From Treponema sp. (GTDB lineage Bacteria > Spirochaetota > Spirochaetia > Treponematales > Treponemataceae): a stretch of 64,000 bases of DNA. Shown here piece by piece: positions 42,985 to 52,087 of this stretch (its first letter is position 1; each line of letters opens with the position of its first letter). The translations under genes were made by a program, and so were the position numbers. The DNA lies in assembly GCA_024693045.1 (NCBI GenBank), contig JAILLQ010000005.1:28485-92484 (forward strand), written 5' to 3'. Under the pieces are notes generated by a model. It was not told the origin of the DNA. It saw nothing but the letters and a program-made list of their open reading frames with translations, and did no database searches.

Positions 42985-44067
42985 TTAAAAAAGTGAGTTC
43001 TGAGAATTATCTTTTCCTGAGCCTGCAGAATATTGTAAACCAAGATGTTCATAAGCCTTTGGAGTTACTATTCTTCCTCGCGGAGTTCTTTGCAAAAGAC
43101 CACATTGAATCAAATATGGTTCGTAGTAATCTTCAAGCGTATCCTGGCTTTCTCCGATCGAGATTGCAAGTGTTTCAGCTCCGACTGGACCACCGGCAAA
43201 ATTATTTATTATTGTAGAAAGAATCTCTCTGTCTATGTGTTCCAGTCCAAGGGCGTCGATTTCAAGTCTGTTCAAACCGGCTTTTACAACTCCAACTGTA
43301 ATGGAATCTTTTTGCATAACGGCAGCATAGTCCCTCATTCTGCGAAGAACTCTGTTTGCAACACGAGGTGTTCCTCTTGAGCATTGCCCCATAAGAAGGG
43401 CTGCGTCCTCTTCTACTTTTATTCCTAAAAGTCCTGCTGAGCGTTGAATTACCTGAGCCAGTTCTTCTTTTGAATAATATTCAAAGCGCTGGATAATTCC
43501 AAAGCGGCTTCTTAGAGGACTGGCTACACTTCCGGCTTTCGTTGTTGCTCCAACAAGGGTAAAACGAGGAATAGGGATTCTTACTGTTCTTGCAGAGGCT
43601 CCCTGTCCGATTATCCAGTCAAGTTCATAATCTTCCATTGCTATGTAAAGCATTTCTTCGATAGTGTGCTTAAGGCGATGGATTTCATCTATAAAAAAAA
43701 CAGTACCTTCTGTAATAGTTGAAAGAATACCAACCAAATCTTTGGGTTTTTCAAGGGCAGGGGCACTTGTAATTTTGAATTCTGCTCCCAGTTCTTTTGC
43801 AGAAATCTGGGCAAGAGTTGTTTTTCCAAGACCTGGTGGTCCAATCAAAAACAAGTGGTCTAAAGCTTCATTTCTTTCTTTTGCGGCTTTTATGAAGACT
43901 TTAAGGTTTTCCCGGACTTTTTCCTGGCCTATAAAATCGTTCAACCTTTGAGGTCTCAGGTTTATACCTTTTTCTACATCGTCGTCAAAACCTTCCATGG
44001 GGCGGTCACTTCTGACTATGTGAAGAAATTCGTCATCATTTAAGTCCATATTTATCTTAGAAGTCAT
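42985..44067 (-). CDS. ruvB: Holliday junction branch migration ATPase RuvB
   Basis: A 360-aa AAA+ motor. Walker [13 protein letters not shown], Walker [10 protein letters not shown], sensor 1 (LVGATTKAG), the arginine finger region ([14 protein letters not shown]) and C-terminal winged helix ([16 protein letters not shown]) are present. The N-terminus carries about 25 residues before the conserved [14 protein letters not shown]. It overlaps ruvA by four bases. Confidence 0.98.
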   Translation of the reverse strand: MTSKINMDLNDDEFLHIVRSDRPMEGFDDDVEKGINLRPQRLNDFIGQEKVRENLKVFIKAAKERNEALDHLFLIGPPGLGKTTLAQISAKELGAEFKITSAPALEKPKDLVGILSTITEGTVFFIDEIHRLKHTIEEMLYIAMEDYELDWIIGQGASARTVRIPIPRFTLVGATTKAGSVASPLRSRFGIIQRFEYYSKEELAQVIQRSAGLLGIKVEEDAALLMGQCSRGTPRVANRVLRRMRDYAAVMQKDSITVGVVKAGLNRLEIDALGLEHIDREILSTIINNFAGGPVGAETLAISIGESQDTLEDYYEPYLIQCGLLQRTPRGRIVTPKAYEHLGLQYSAGSGKDNSQNSLF

Positions 44068-44678
44068 TTAACCATCTCCATAAGGGCTTTGCGGAATACA
44101 ACGTCTTCTTTTTCTGTCTGGCTCTTATTTATAAATTCCTGATCCATCTGCATCTGACTTGAAATATCAGAGACAACTTCTTCTGCTTTTTGTCTGTCGT
44201 ACCCCATTTCACAGAGGGAATTTATAACTACAGAATATGGAGAACTTTTTACAACTCTGATACTTTCTGTTTCTGGTAGAGTAAGTTTTCCCTTTAGAGC
44301 TAGAATCATTTTTGCAGCAGTCTTTTTACCGACTCCAGGAATTTTTTCTAAAAGGGCAAGGTCTCCCTGATCTAAAATCTGAATGAGCTTACTGCTTGTG
44401 GCACTGCTCATTATTTTTATAGCTGCCTTAGGTCCCACACCATCGACTTTTAAAAGACTTAAAAAAAGATTTCTTTCTGAATCACTTGCAAAACCGTATA
44501 AATCCATTCCATTTTCATAGTGATTTAAAAACGTGTAGACTTTTCCTTTTGAGCCTACTTCAGGCATTTCATCTAGAGAGGAATCAGGCATACAGATAGA
44601 CCATTCGATTCCGTTTGTTTCTAGAAGGAGCTGTCTTGGAAATTTTCCAGTTATAGTGCCAGTTAAACTGTTGAACAT
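44064..44678 (-). CDS. ruvA: Holliday junction DNA helicase subunit RuvA
   Basis: A 204-aa junction-binding subunit. The OB domain ([20 protein letters not shown]), the two helix-hairpin-helix motifs ([33 protein letters not shown]) and the RuvB-binding C-terminal domain are present. A minus-strand TATAAT box lies seven bases before the ATG with no ribosome site. Confidence 0.97.
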   Translation of the reverse strand: MFNSLTGTITGKFPRQLLLETNGIEWSICMPDSSLDEMPEVGSKGKVYTFLNHYENGMDLYGFASDSERNLFLSLLKVDGVGPKAAIKIMSSATSSKLIQILDQGDLALLEKIPGVGKKTAAKMILALKGKLTLPETESIRVVKSSPYSVVINSLCEMGYDRQKAEEVVSDISSQMQMDQEFINKSQTEKEDVVFRKALMEMVK

Positions 44679-44685
44679 AAGTTTT

Positions 44686-44715
44686 ATTATAGTGAAAAGA
44701 CCTTAGGGTAATCAA
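44686..44715 (-). promoter_or_regulatory. Putative ruvA-ruvB-queA promoter
   Basis: Minus-strand TTGATT (44715-44710) and TATAAT (44691-44686), spacer 18 bp; the -10 ends seven bases before the ruvA ATG. Confidence 0.55.
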
Positions 44716-44725
44716 TTGAAGATTT

Positions 44726-45532
44726 TTAAGTTAACTGTTCAAATGAATAGCGAGCTAGATTTAGAAATTGTCTTAAAAGAATAGGGTTATATTCCTTGTT
44801 TTCTGCAGCTTTTAAAAATTCCTGTTCGGCTTCTTCTAGATATCCTTCGATTTCTTTGGATTTTAATGGCAAGCGTAAACCTAACATTCTGTTTTCTAGA
44901 TTTACACAACGGAAGGTTATCTTTCCAGAAAAAGCTATTTTAATACTTGTAATGATACTTTTTTCTGAATCTGTTAGGAATGAAAAACTTGCCGAATTTT
45001 CTGTTATTCTGTTTTCTGGGCCCAGGCGCTTAAAAATGCAGACATCCCAGTCGTTTAATGGAACTCGTATATTTGTTAGAACATGTCCTGCTGGAATTTC
45101 GGTAAAATTTTGCAGGGAAATGTATTTTACATCGGTGGGGCTTTTAAATTCCAGTACAGATTCCAGGGCTAGAAGTGGAGCATAAAGGGTGTTTTTGTTA
45201 TCAGGATCCATTATGTTTCCACCGATTGTTGCTATATTTCTTACAAAGGGTGTAGCTACGCTTTCTATGGCTTCAAGCAGAATAGACGGAAGATTTCTTT
45301 CTCCTAGAGCTTGAATTTCTGCTAGGGTTGTAGCAGGACCGAATTCAATATACCTTTCGTGTTTACCGATATGATTGAATTCCTGAATTAAGGTTGTGGA
45401 AATCATTTTTTCCGGTAATTCTTTTCTTGCTGTGCAGCTGCCTGTAATGGTTAAATTTGCAATCGTTTTCATCTGGTAGAAGAGTTCAGCAAGGTTTCTG
45501 GCATAAAATATGTTTGATTCTTTGTTCTGCAT
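44726..45532 (-). CDS. Xanthine dehydrogenase-type FAD-binding subunit
   Basis: A 268-aa protein of the FAD_binding_5/CO_deh_flav_C family. Markers are LIQEFNHIGKHERYIEFGPA, the FAD loop NIATIGGNIMDPDN, and the C-terminal helical part. In such enzymes it passes electrons from the Fe-S subunit to NAD or another acceptor. It follows the 2Fe-2S gene by two bases, last in a four-gene minus-strand run. Confidence 0.85.
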   Translation of the reverse strand: MQNKESNIFYARNLAELFYQMKTIANLTITGSCTARKELPEKMISTTLIQEFNHIGKHERYIEFGPATTLAEIQALGERNLPSILLEAIESVATPFVRNIATIGGNIMDPDNKNTLYAPLLALESVLEFKSPTDVKYISLQNFTEIPAGHVLTNIRVPLNDWDVCIFKRLGPENRITENSASFSFLTDSEKSIITSIKIAFSGKITFRCVNLENRMLGLRLPLKSKEIEGYLEEAEQEFLKAAENKEYNPILLRQFLNLARYSFEQLT

Positions 45533-45534
45533 TT

Positions 45535-46008
45535 TTACATTCCTGTCCTTCTGTTATAAAAATCAATTGCATATATAATGCCATTTATCAGGGTATCTAT
45601 ATCTGTGCAGCACGGTGAAAGGTGTGATACAAGTTTTTTTATAGAAGCCCTTGTAGGCTTTTTCTTTGCAGAAAGAAGCGATGCTGCTGCAAATATTTTT
45701 CCAGAATTACAGTAGCCGCAAAGATGTATACCTGCTTTTGCAAAGCCTTTCATAATATCCTGGTAAGCTTCTGTCTGTGAAAAATGTTCGAGGGTTTCTA
45801 CTTCCTGGTTCATGGTAAGGGCTATAGGAAGTTTGCAGGATGGAACTGGTTTCCCATTGAATAACACTGTGCAGGAACCGCATATTCCGTTTTCGCAACC
45901 AGGTTTTACAGACAAAATTCCATTTTTTCTAAGAACAATCATTAAGCTTTCGGAAGGAGAGGCCTGGATAATCGTTTTCTTTTCATTCAGGGTAAGGGTA
46001 AAATTCAT
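45535..46008 (-). CDS. XDH-type 2Fe-2S subunit with altered second cluster site
   Basis: A 157-aa small subunit. The plant-type first cluster ligands are intact: CENGICGSC with a later Cys in VPSCKLP. The second domain has LCGYCNSGKIFAAASLL, but the usual NLCRCTGY end is changed to LSPCCTD, so the CxC pair is now adjacent cysteines. Whether the second cluster forms is uncertain. It overlaps the large subunit by four bases. Confidence 0.83.
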   Translation of the reverse strand: MNFTLTLNEKKTIIQASPSESLMIVLRKNGILSVKPGCENGICGSCTVLFNGKPVPSCKLPIALTMNQEVETLEHFSQTEAYQDIMKGFAKAGIHLCGYCNSGKIFAAASLLSAKKKPTRASIKKLVSHLSPCCTDIDTLINGIIYAIDFYNRRTGM

Positions 46009-48455
46009 TCTTCTTCCTCCTTTGCAAGTTCTTCTTCGCTAGATTCTATAGATTCTTCAGTTTTCTCTGCGTTTTTTTTGTCTTCTGAAGATTCTTCTGA
46101 CTTTTCAAAAGGGAGTTCTTCAAGCTCTGAGGTGATTTCTACAAGGTTTTCATCATCATTTACTTCCGAAGGAGAGAATAAGGTTAGTTCGTAAAGTTCC
46201 TGTTCTGTGCAAGGTAAGGAAATTACATCTTTGCTTAGAGCCAGTGAGAGGGCTGAAGAAAAGGCTGCTGGTATTAAGTTATGAATCAACTTACCAATTT
46301 GGCAGGGCGGATTATTTGATTCGAGAAAGGAAATTTTAAGCTGGTCATAAGAAAGATTTGTGTCTTTGATGAGTTTTTCCATTTCTCTTTGAACTGCCAG
46401 GCGAACGGCATTTTCCGCAGCTTTTAGTGAAAGGATTTGTCCGCAGTCAATTGCAATCCAGATTCCATTGATTTTTTCACGGTAAGTGTCAGAGTTCAGT
46501 TCTACTTCTACAATTGCCGCCCCAAAGGAAGTTGACTGAAAAGGAAATCCTGTAAATTTTTCCTTTTTCCACTGATTTCTCATTGCAGGTGTTATAGCTT
46601 TTTTAGAACTTATTGGTAAAGGCTGACTATTTCTTTTTCTGTTAATTTCTTCTGCTGCTCTTTTTAACAGAACAGTCATTATGCTGATATCATGGTAAAA
46701 ATTTTCAGGCATAAAGGTTTCTTCTGTAACGGCGTATTCTGAATTGATAGTAATTTTTGCCGTATCCAGTTCTAAAATGTCACCTGCTATTTTTTTCCAT
46801 ATAGCCGAATTCGTGGCAGAAGGGCTAATTGCATTTATAATGAGATTTTCATTTTCATCTAATGTTAGTTCAATTTTTTCTTCTTTAAGAGGAAACAGCG
46901 TTCCATAGAAACAGGAACCGTCGTAGGCTGTACTTAATCCGATTCCTCTTCTTGGAAGCGAAAAGAAAGTGTGTCCGTAATTTTCACGATTCTGTTCAGA
47001 ATTTAAAAGAAATGAAGAATATTTTCTATTAAAATCGCTCTGCCGGATTATAGCTTCAATAGTTTCTACAGGTTTTGAAACTTTGAACTTGTAAGGCGAA
47101 AGAGAAGTTTTGCTGTTTTGACAAATATTTTTTATTCTGAGTTCATCAGGAAGTATAGAAGTTTTTTTCGAAATCTGCTGTATGTGATTTTCCAGTGCAA
47201 AAAATGCCTGGGAATCAATTATTTCGGCATAAATTGAAGTCGGAGCCTTGCTGGAAGAGTGAATATTTACAGAAATGCTTAAGTTTTCTACGCTATAAAG
47301 ACCTGCTGCTGCAACGGTAATTCTGTCTGCTATTTCCTGGGCAAAAGGATTTGCGTAACCTGCATCACATTCAACATTTATCCTCATCGCTTTTATGGTG
47401 CCGTCTTCCATTATTGCACTGTCATATGAAATCTGGGTATTTAGTCCAGGTTTCATATATTTTTTCTGCTCTTCTTTTGAAAGAATGAGTTTTACAGGTT
47501 TTTCTGTAAGAAAACTTGCAAGAGCTGTTTGTGCCGCAAGAGTAGTTGTTCTCCATATGCCGTTGGTGTTTTCTGTTTGGGAACGGGTTTTTTGGATGAC
47601 AATTTTATCCTCATCCATGTTGAGAACATTTGCTATGTTTTTTGAAAGATAGCTTGACCAAAGGGTTGTTGTCAGAATATTGAGCTTATTTCCTTCTTTG
47701 TAACAAAATGCACCGCTTGGTTCTATCCAGTCTGGGGAAGATTCATCAAAATTCCAGCTTCCCTGAATGTGATATTTTGCTTCGTTATATTCGTCTTTTA
47801 TTATTTCTTCATCGTCAGTTAGTTTAAAAAAGCCTGTTTTTACAATTCTTTTTGCCAGTATTCTTTCCTTGTGTTCCAAAGGATTTATGCTTTCTACCGC
47901 TTTTTCAATCTGTTCTGGTTCAGTGTAGGTCGATTTTTTTCCTTCTCTTGGAAGTTCATCCAGGGCAGGAAGTATGTTCATCATATCTACAAGGTCAGCT
48001 ATTTCTCCATCCTTTGACTTTTCCTGCCCCGGCAATTTAATTACCGGTCTGCTGTAGTTTTTAGAAGCTTCTTTAAGAGCTGATTCAATAGTTGTGATGT
48101 CAAAAGTGATTTGAATATCTTTTGTAAGTTTTCTAGTTTTTTCCAAATCTGGCCCACAGATTATACCAACAGCCTGGCCTTCAAAGTGAACCTTTTCATT
48201 ACAGAATACGCGTGTGCAGCTATCTAATGTTGAAATTTCATTTTTACCGGGAATATCTCTGGCAGAAAAGAAATAGTAGCCTTCTGGAAGTTCCGAAAAG
48301 TTGATATTTGTAATTTTACCGCTAGGAAGGGGACTCCTTACTAATGCGGCGTAAAGCATATCCGCTTTTGAGCAGTCAATAAAATAATCATTCGAAAGAT
48401 AAGAATTTCGTGAGACTCTTTTTTTGCCCTTTCTGCGGATTTTATTTTCAGACAT
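46005..48455 (-). CDS. Divergent XDH-type molybdopterin-binding subunit
   Basis: An 816-aa protein that follows the large-subunit order: an N-terminal a/b hammerhead domain (DMLYAALVRSPLPSGKITNI, HFEGQAVGIICGPD), then the molybdopterin-binding domains (LWSSYLSKNIANVLNMDEDK, EKPVKLILSKEEQ, ECDAGYANPFAQE). The GGGFGGK-type cofactor loop is replaced by TENTNGIWRTTT, and the C-terminal GE active-site motif by NPPCQIGKL. Cofactor binding and hydroxylase activity are therefore doubtful. The last ~45 residues are a Glu/Ser/Lys tail (SEDKKNAEKTEES). It overlaps the DegT gene by eight bases. Confidence 0.75.
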   Translation of the reverse strand: MSENKIRRKGKKRVSRNSYLSNDYFIDCSKADMLYAALVRSPLPSGKITNINFSELPEGYYFFSARDIPGKNEISTLDSCTRVFCNEKVHFEGQAVGIICGPDLEKTRKLTKDIQITFDITTIESALKEASKNYSRPVIKLPGQEKSKDGEIADLVDMMNILPALDELPREGKKSTYTEPEQIEKAVESINPLEHKERILAKRIVKTGFFKLTDDEEIIKDEYNEAKYHIQGSWNFDESSPDWIEPSGAFCYKEGNKLNILTTTLWSSYLSKNIANVLNMDEDKIVIQKTRSQTENTNGIWRTTTLAAQTALASFLTEKPVKLILSKEEQKKYMKPGLNTQISYDSAIMEDGTIKAMRINVECDAGYANPFAQEIADRITVAAAGLYSVENLSISVNIHSSSKAPTSIYAEIIDSQAFFALENHIQQISKKTSILPDELRIKNICQNSKTSLSPYKFKVSKPVETIEAIIRQSDFNRKYSSFLLNSEQNRENYGHTFFSLPRRGIGLSTAYDGSCFYGTLFPLKEEKIELTLDENENLIINAISPSATNSAIWKKIAGDILELDTAKITINSEYAVTEETFMPENFYHDISIMTVLLKRAAEEINRKRNSQPLPISSKKAITPAMRNQWKKEKFTGFPFQSTSFGAAIVEVELNSDTYREKINGIWIAIDCGQILSLKAAENAVRLAVQREMEKLIKDTNLSYDQLKISFLESNNPPCQIGKLIHNLIPAAFSSALSLALSKDVISLPCTEQELYELTLFSPSEVNDDENLVEITSELEELPFEKSEESSEDKKNAEKTEESIESSEEELAKEEEE

Positions 48456-49680
48456 GGTGTTCCTTTCCTATTTTTTTAACGGCATTTATAACCATCTGAA
48501 CCATTTCATCAGTCATATCAGGCCAGAGAGGAATCGTTATAGTTGATTTGTACTTCGATTCTGCTTCTGGAAAATTTTCAGCCGTAAAATCTGGATAACG
48601 CTTTTTCCAGTAAGTAAAATAGAAGAGAGGTATAAAATGTACAGAAATACCAATTCCTTCTTTTTGTAGAAGTTTTGCAAATTCATTTCGGTCTATGTTA
48701 AGTTTTTCCTTTCTAATTCGCATCAGGTAAATATGCCAGCAATTTCCTTTTGAATTTGGGGGCAGTTGGATAAAATCCAAGTCCTTGAAGGCTTCATTGT
48801 ATTGTTCTATAACATTTTGCCTTTTCTGCATAAATAAATCGACTTTTTTAAGCTGTTCAACTCCTAGAGCTGCTAGTATATCTGGAAGATTAAATTTATA
48901 GCCAGGTGCTACTATATCGTATTCCCAGCTAGCTCTTGGAGAAGTGTATCGGTCCCAGGTGGTTCGGTCCATGCCATGCATGCGCATCATTGTCATTCTT
49001 TTTGCAAGTTCAGGACTTCTTGTGCAGACCATTCCTCCTTCTGCGGTTGCAAGTGTTTTTGTTACATAGAAGGAATAAACTCCGACATCGCCAATAGTTC
49101 CTGCGTAGCCCAAATCTGTTTTACTTGGAAGGGCGTGTGCAGCATCTTCTATTACTTTTACGCCATATTCCTTTGCAATCTGACAGAGTTTTTCCATGTC
49201 ACAAGGGTTTCCGGCAATATGAACAGGAACTATGGCTTTTACATTTTTCCCTTTTTCAGATTTTAATATATCTTCAACTTTTTCTGGGTCTATGCTGTAA
49301 GAATCTTTTTCTATATCTGCAAAGTAAACATCGGCTCCAAGGTGAACGGCTGACATTGCGGTTGAAACGAAAGTGTAGGGAGTTGTGATTACTGCCGTTC
49401 CGGGGCCTACATCGCAGGCCTGCATGGCAAGAATCATTCCGCTGGTGTTGGAATTAACTGCAAGGCTGATTACATCTCTGTCGTCAAGGCCTGCTTTTTT
49501 TCTATTTTCTGAAAGAATTTTGTCCTGATTCACATATGTTGAAAAATCTTTTTCAAATTGCAGGGCATATTTTCCAGTTGTTAGCCAACCAGATCTTAGA
49601 ACAGTTAGAACGGCATTTTCTTCTTCTATAGAGATAGAAGGTCGTGAAAACGGAACTTTTAATGAATCAGCATCAGACAT
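48448..49680 (-). CDS. DegT/DnrJ/EryC1/StrS family aminotransferase
   Basis: A 410-aa PLP enzyme of the sugar aminotransferase family. The fold I markers are PFSRPSISIEEENAVLTVLR, GWLTTGKY, EDAAHALPS, and the Schiff-base lysine in SFYVTKTLATAEGG. Its sugar substrate cannot be read. I chose the ATG at 49680, with an AAGAGG site; the frame extends 10 codons upstream via a TTG. It is the first gene of the run with the XDH-like subunits, overlapping the next by eight bases. Confidence 0.9.
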   Translation of the reverse strand: MSDADSLKVPFSRPSISIEEENAVLTVLRSGWLTTGKYALQFEKDFSTYVNQDKILSENRKKAGLDDRDVISLAVNSNTSGMILAMQACDVGPGTAVITTPYTFVSTAMSAVHLGADVYFADIEKDSYSIDPEKVEDILKSEKGKNVKAIVPVHIAGNPCDMEKLCQIAKEYGVKVIEDAAHALPSKTDLGYAGTIGDVGVYSFYVTKTLATAEGGMVCTRSPELAKRMTMMRMHGMDRTTWDRYTSPRASWEYDIVAPGYKFNLPDILAALGVEQLKKVDLFMQKRQNVIEQYNEAFKDLDFIQLPPNSKGNCWHIYLMRIRKEKLNIDRNEFAKLLQKEGIGISVHFIPLFYFTYWKKRYPDFTAENFPEAESKYKSTITIPLWPDMTDEMVQMVINAVKKIGKEHHV

Positions 49681-49803
49681 ACAAGCCTCTTTATGAATCC
49701 TTATGCACAATAATTATAGTTAAAAACAGTGTATCACATATTTGATAAAGAAAAAATATAAAAATCCCTAAACATGAATAATGATAATTCCGAAAAGTAA
49801 GAA

Positions 49804-49916
49804 GGAGGCTGATAAAAATTACGTCCTTGTAATTTTTATCATTTTAGTTTGAAAGCGCTTCGCTCTTTCAAACTAAGATTCTCGCCGTCCTGGCTCGCCG
49901 CTAACGCGGGGTTTTT
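49804..49916 (+). repeat. Structured tandem repeat, unit A
   Basis: A 113-base unit with a 12-bp perfect hairpin (GATAAAAATTAC at 49811-49822 with its complement at 49829-49840), a second hairpin (arms TTTGAAAG and CTTTCAAA at about 49848-49873), and a short CCGC/GCGG stem ending CGCGGGGTTTTT. It is followed directly by a near copy. The 49681-50044 gap holds nothing else recognisable. Confidence 0.8.
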
Positions 49917-49919
49917 AAA

Positions 49920-50031
49920 GGAGGCTGATAAAAATTACATCCTTGTAATTTTTATCATTTAGTTTGAAATCGCTATGCTCTTTCAAACTAAGATTCTCGC
50001 CATCCTTGGCTCGCCGCTAACGCGGGGTTTT
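49920..50031 (+). repeat. Structured tandem repeat, unit B
   Basis: A second copy of the unit, 112 bases and nearly identical. The first hairpin is unchanged in its arms (49927-49938 and 49945-49956), with one change in its loop; the second differs mainly in its loop. It ends a few bases before the periplasmic-protein gene, whose TTGGAG ribosome site follows. Confidence 0.8.
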
Positions 50032-50044
50032 ATTGGAGTTTAGA

Positions 50045-50578
50045 ATGAAAAAAAATATGGTGGGTTTTATGGGGAAAAAATTACTACTGACAGTTATCCT
50101 AGGATTAATTACTGCATGGAGTGGATTTTGCTCGAGCCTTTCGTTTCATGTTATTCAACATAATGACAGCTTGAATAATGTCTGTGAGTCAGCTCTTGTT
50201 ATTGAAGACGAGATAATGAATTACTTTTTCAATGCCGGATATATTGTAACAAATGTTCCCGCTTGTATTTCAAAGTCTGAAGAACAGGATCTTAAGTTTT
50301 ACCAGAACGGTTATAATGAAGCTGCAAATGGAGCCTTTGACGAGTTTATTCAGATTAAACTTTATTTTACAGGCAGTGAAGAAGAAAATATAAAAGTTGC
50401 CTTGGGCAATATGAAAAAAATTAGTTGGAAAGTTGTTCAGACAACAACAGGTAAAGTTCTTGAAGAAGGAAATCAAGATGTTACTGTAGATGTTGCTGTT
50501 GATAGTGAAGCAAATGTCCGCGAGTTCGCAAGTGACTTTGCCAATCATTTGAATAAAGTTCTGGGAAAAAGAGCATAA
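50045..50578 (+). CDS. Exported hypothetical protein
   Basis: A 177-aa protein from the ATG at 50045 (TTGGAG upstream) with a signal sequence ending near GFCSS. The mature part begins SFHVIQHNDSLNNVCESALV, with helix-then-strand character and no known motif. I do not recognise it. Its end is 11 bp from the SPOR gene with which it is probably co-transcribed, and the tandem repeat lies upstream. The pairing suggests an envelope role. Confidence 0.7.
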   Translation: MKKNMVGFMGKKLLLTVILGLITAWSGFCSSLSFHVIQHNDSLNNVCESALVIEDEIMNYFFNAGYIVTNVPACISKSEEQDLKFYQNGYNEAANGAFDEFIQIKLYFTGSEEENIKVALGNMKKISWKVVQTTTGKVLEEGNQDVTVDVAVDSEANVREFASDFANHLNKVLGKRA

Positions 50579-50589
50579 GGAAGGATAAT

Positions 50590-51915
50590 ATGAAAAAAAT
50601 TATTGGAATTATTTGTTCGATTTTATTTTGTGGAACTATTTTTACTTCTTTTAGTCCTTCTTTGGACGGACGAGCAGTAGTAGCTGATAAAGATGTTTTA
50701 CCTCAGGGGCTTTTTGCTCGTGCATTTGGTTATCTTCCAGGAGATTCAATTAGTGTTACAAGTCTGTCTTCTAAAAATTCAGTTGATATTCTTGTAATTG
50801 GTGCAATCCCGGCAGAAGAAGGAATTGCTATTCTTCTTTCTCCTGAAGCAGCTGCAGAACTTGGAATTTCTAAGAATTCAAACAACGTTGTAAAAATCAC
50901 TAAGAGAACTGGTCAGCTAGATGAAGCTGTTGCAGGAACAGCTGTTATTGGTACTAGTGGTGAAGTTTCAGATGCTTACGAAGAAAGTGACGATGAAAGT
51001 TCGGTAATAGCAGAAGCTTCAAGCCCTTCTGAATCTCTTTTTAACGGAGAAATGCCTGCTGACTCAAAAGATATTGAAAATGAAGAAATTGTTTCTGAAG
51101 TTGTAGAAGACGATATTGAATATTCAATCGAAGAAGAAAATCCAAAAGAAAGTGTTGCTGAAAAGACCTTTGACGAAAATGAAGATGTAAAAGAACTTTC
51201 TGAGGAAAAAGCTGAAGAAGTTGTCGTAATTAAACCTACAGAAGAAAGTCCTGTGGAAGAAAAAGAAACTCTTCCTCTCGATTATACAGTTGTTGATGAT
51301 GAAAAAGTTATCGCTGCAGAACATGTTGATGCAGATGATTTGGATAGCCTTGAAGATAAAGCTGAAAAGGTTGCTGATCCATTCAATGAAGAACTGAACG
51401 AAAAAGGAGCTTATGACAAAACAGCGTCTTATTTGGAAGAAGATGATGTTGTAGCAGAAGAATTTAAAGAAAGTGATGATTCAGAAAGTTACGAACCAAT
51501 CGTACTTGTTCCGGCTGATGCTAATCCACCTGCAAAAACAGAAGTTATGGAGTCCAGTGCGGAAAGTGAAGTGAATGAAAGTGAACTTGCTTCTTCATCA
51601 ATAGAAGAAAAAACTTCAGAAATTCCTGAAGTAAAAGTTCCTGCTTTTGACTTGAATAAATATAAATATGACAGTCTTTCTTCTTTGCAGAAAGGAAAAT
51701 ATTACGTTCAGATTGCTATGTTGGGTGATGAAGGTAATATAGAAGCAACTATAAAGAAATACGGAAAGGAATATCCTATTGCTCTAGTTCCTCTTTCAAA
51801 TGGAAAGGGCTACCAGTTCTTAATTGGTGCTTTGAACATGGATGAATACGGAACAGTCCTGAATCGTTTTAAGTCTTATGGCTACAAGGATGCATTCCTG
51901 AGAAAAATCAGATAG
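50590..51915 (+). CDS. SPOR-domain protein with acidic linker
   Basis: A 441-aa envelope protein. A signal or anchor (about 1-22) is followed by a small domain with GRAVVADKDVLPQGLFARAFGYLPGDSI. Residues about 125-355 are a long Glu/Asp/Ser-rich linker. The C-terminal ~75 residues are a SPOR domain (GKYYVQIAMLGDEGNIEATI, GYQFLIGALNMDEYGTVLNR), which binds denuded septal peptidoglycan. This suggests a role at division sites. A terminator follows. Confidence 0.82.
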   Translation: MKKIIGIICSILFCGTIFTSFSPSLDGRAVVADKDVLPQGLFARAFGYLPGDSISVTSLSSKNSVDILVIGAIPAEEGIAILLSPEAAAELGISKNSNNVVKITKRTGQLDEAVAGTAVIGTSGEVSDAYEESDDESSVIAEASSPSESLFNGEMPADSKDIENEEIVSEVVEDDIEYSIEEENPKESVAEKTFDENEDVKELSEEKAEEVVVIKPTEESPVEEKETLPLDYTVVDDEKVIAAEHVDADDLDSLEDKAEKVADPFNEELNEKGAYDKTASYLEEDDVVAEEFKESDDSESYEPIVLVPADANPPAKTEVMESSAESEVNESELASSSIEEKTSEIPEVKVPAFDLNKYKYDSLSSLQKGKYYVQIAMLGDEGNIEATIKKYGKEYPIALVPLSNGKGYQFLIGALNMDEYGTVLNRFKSYGYKDAFLRKIR

Positions 51916-51942
51916 TAGATAATGAAATTATAAAATGAATGA

Positions 51943-51975
51943 AAGCCGTCTTGAGCAAATCAGGCGGCTTTTTTT
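51943..51975 (+). terminator. Terminator after the SPOR gene
   Basis: AAGCCGTCTTGA and TCAGGCGGCTT form a stem with one bulge and G-T pairs, followed by TTTTTT. It lies within the open frame 5' of ilvE and shows that the frame's early start is not used. Confidence 0.75.
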
Positions 51976-52087
51976 ATTAATCTATTCCGAAAAAATATTT
52001 ACTTTATTGAACATTCATTCTGTAAGTGATAATCTAAAAAAAGTAATCGCACACAACAATTCTGCGCGACTAAGTGAGGTTTTAAAA

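Noticed and set aside
51935..52087. N-terminal extension of ilvE by 51 codons
   Set aside because: It runs through the terminator of the SPOR gene, lacks a ribosome site, and the extension is absent from IlvE; ATG 52088 has GAGG.
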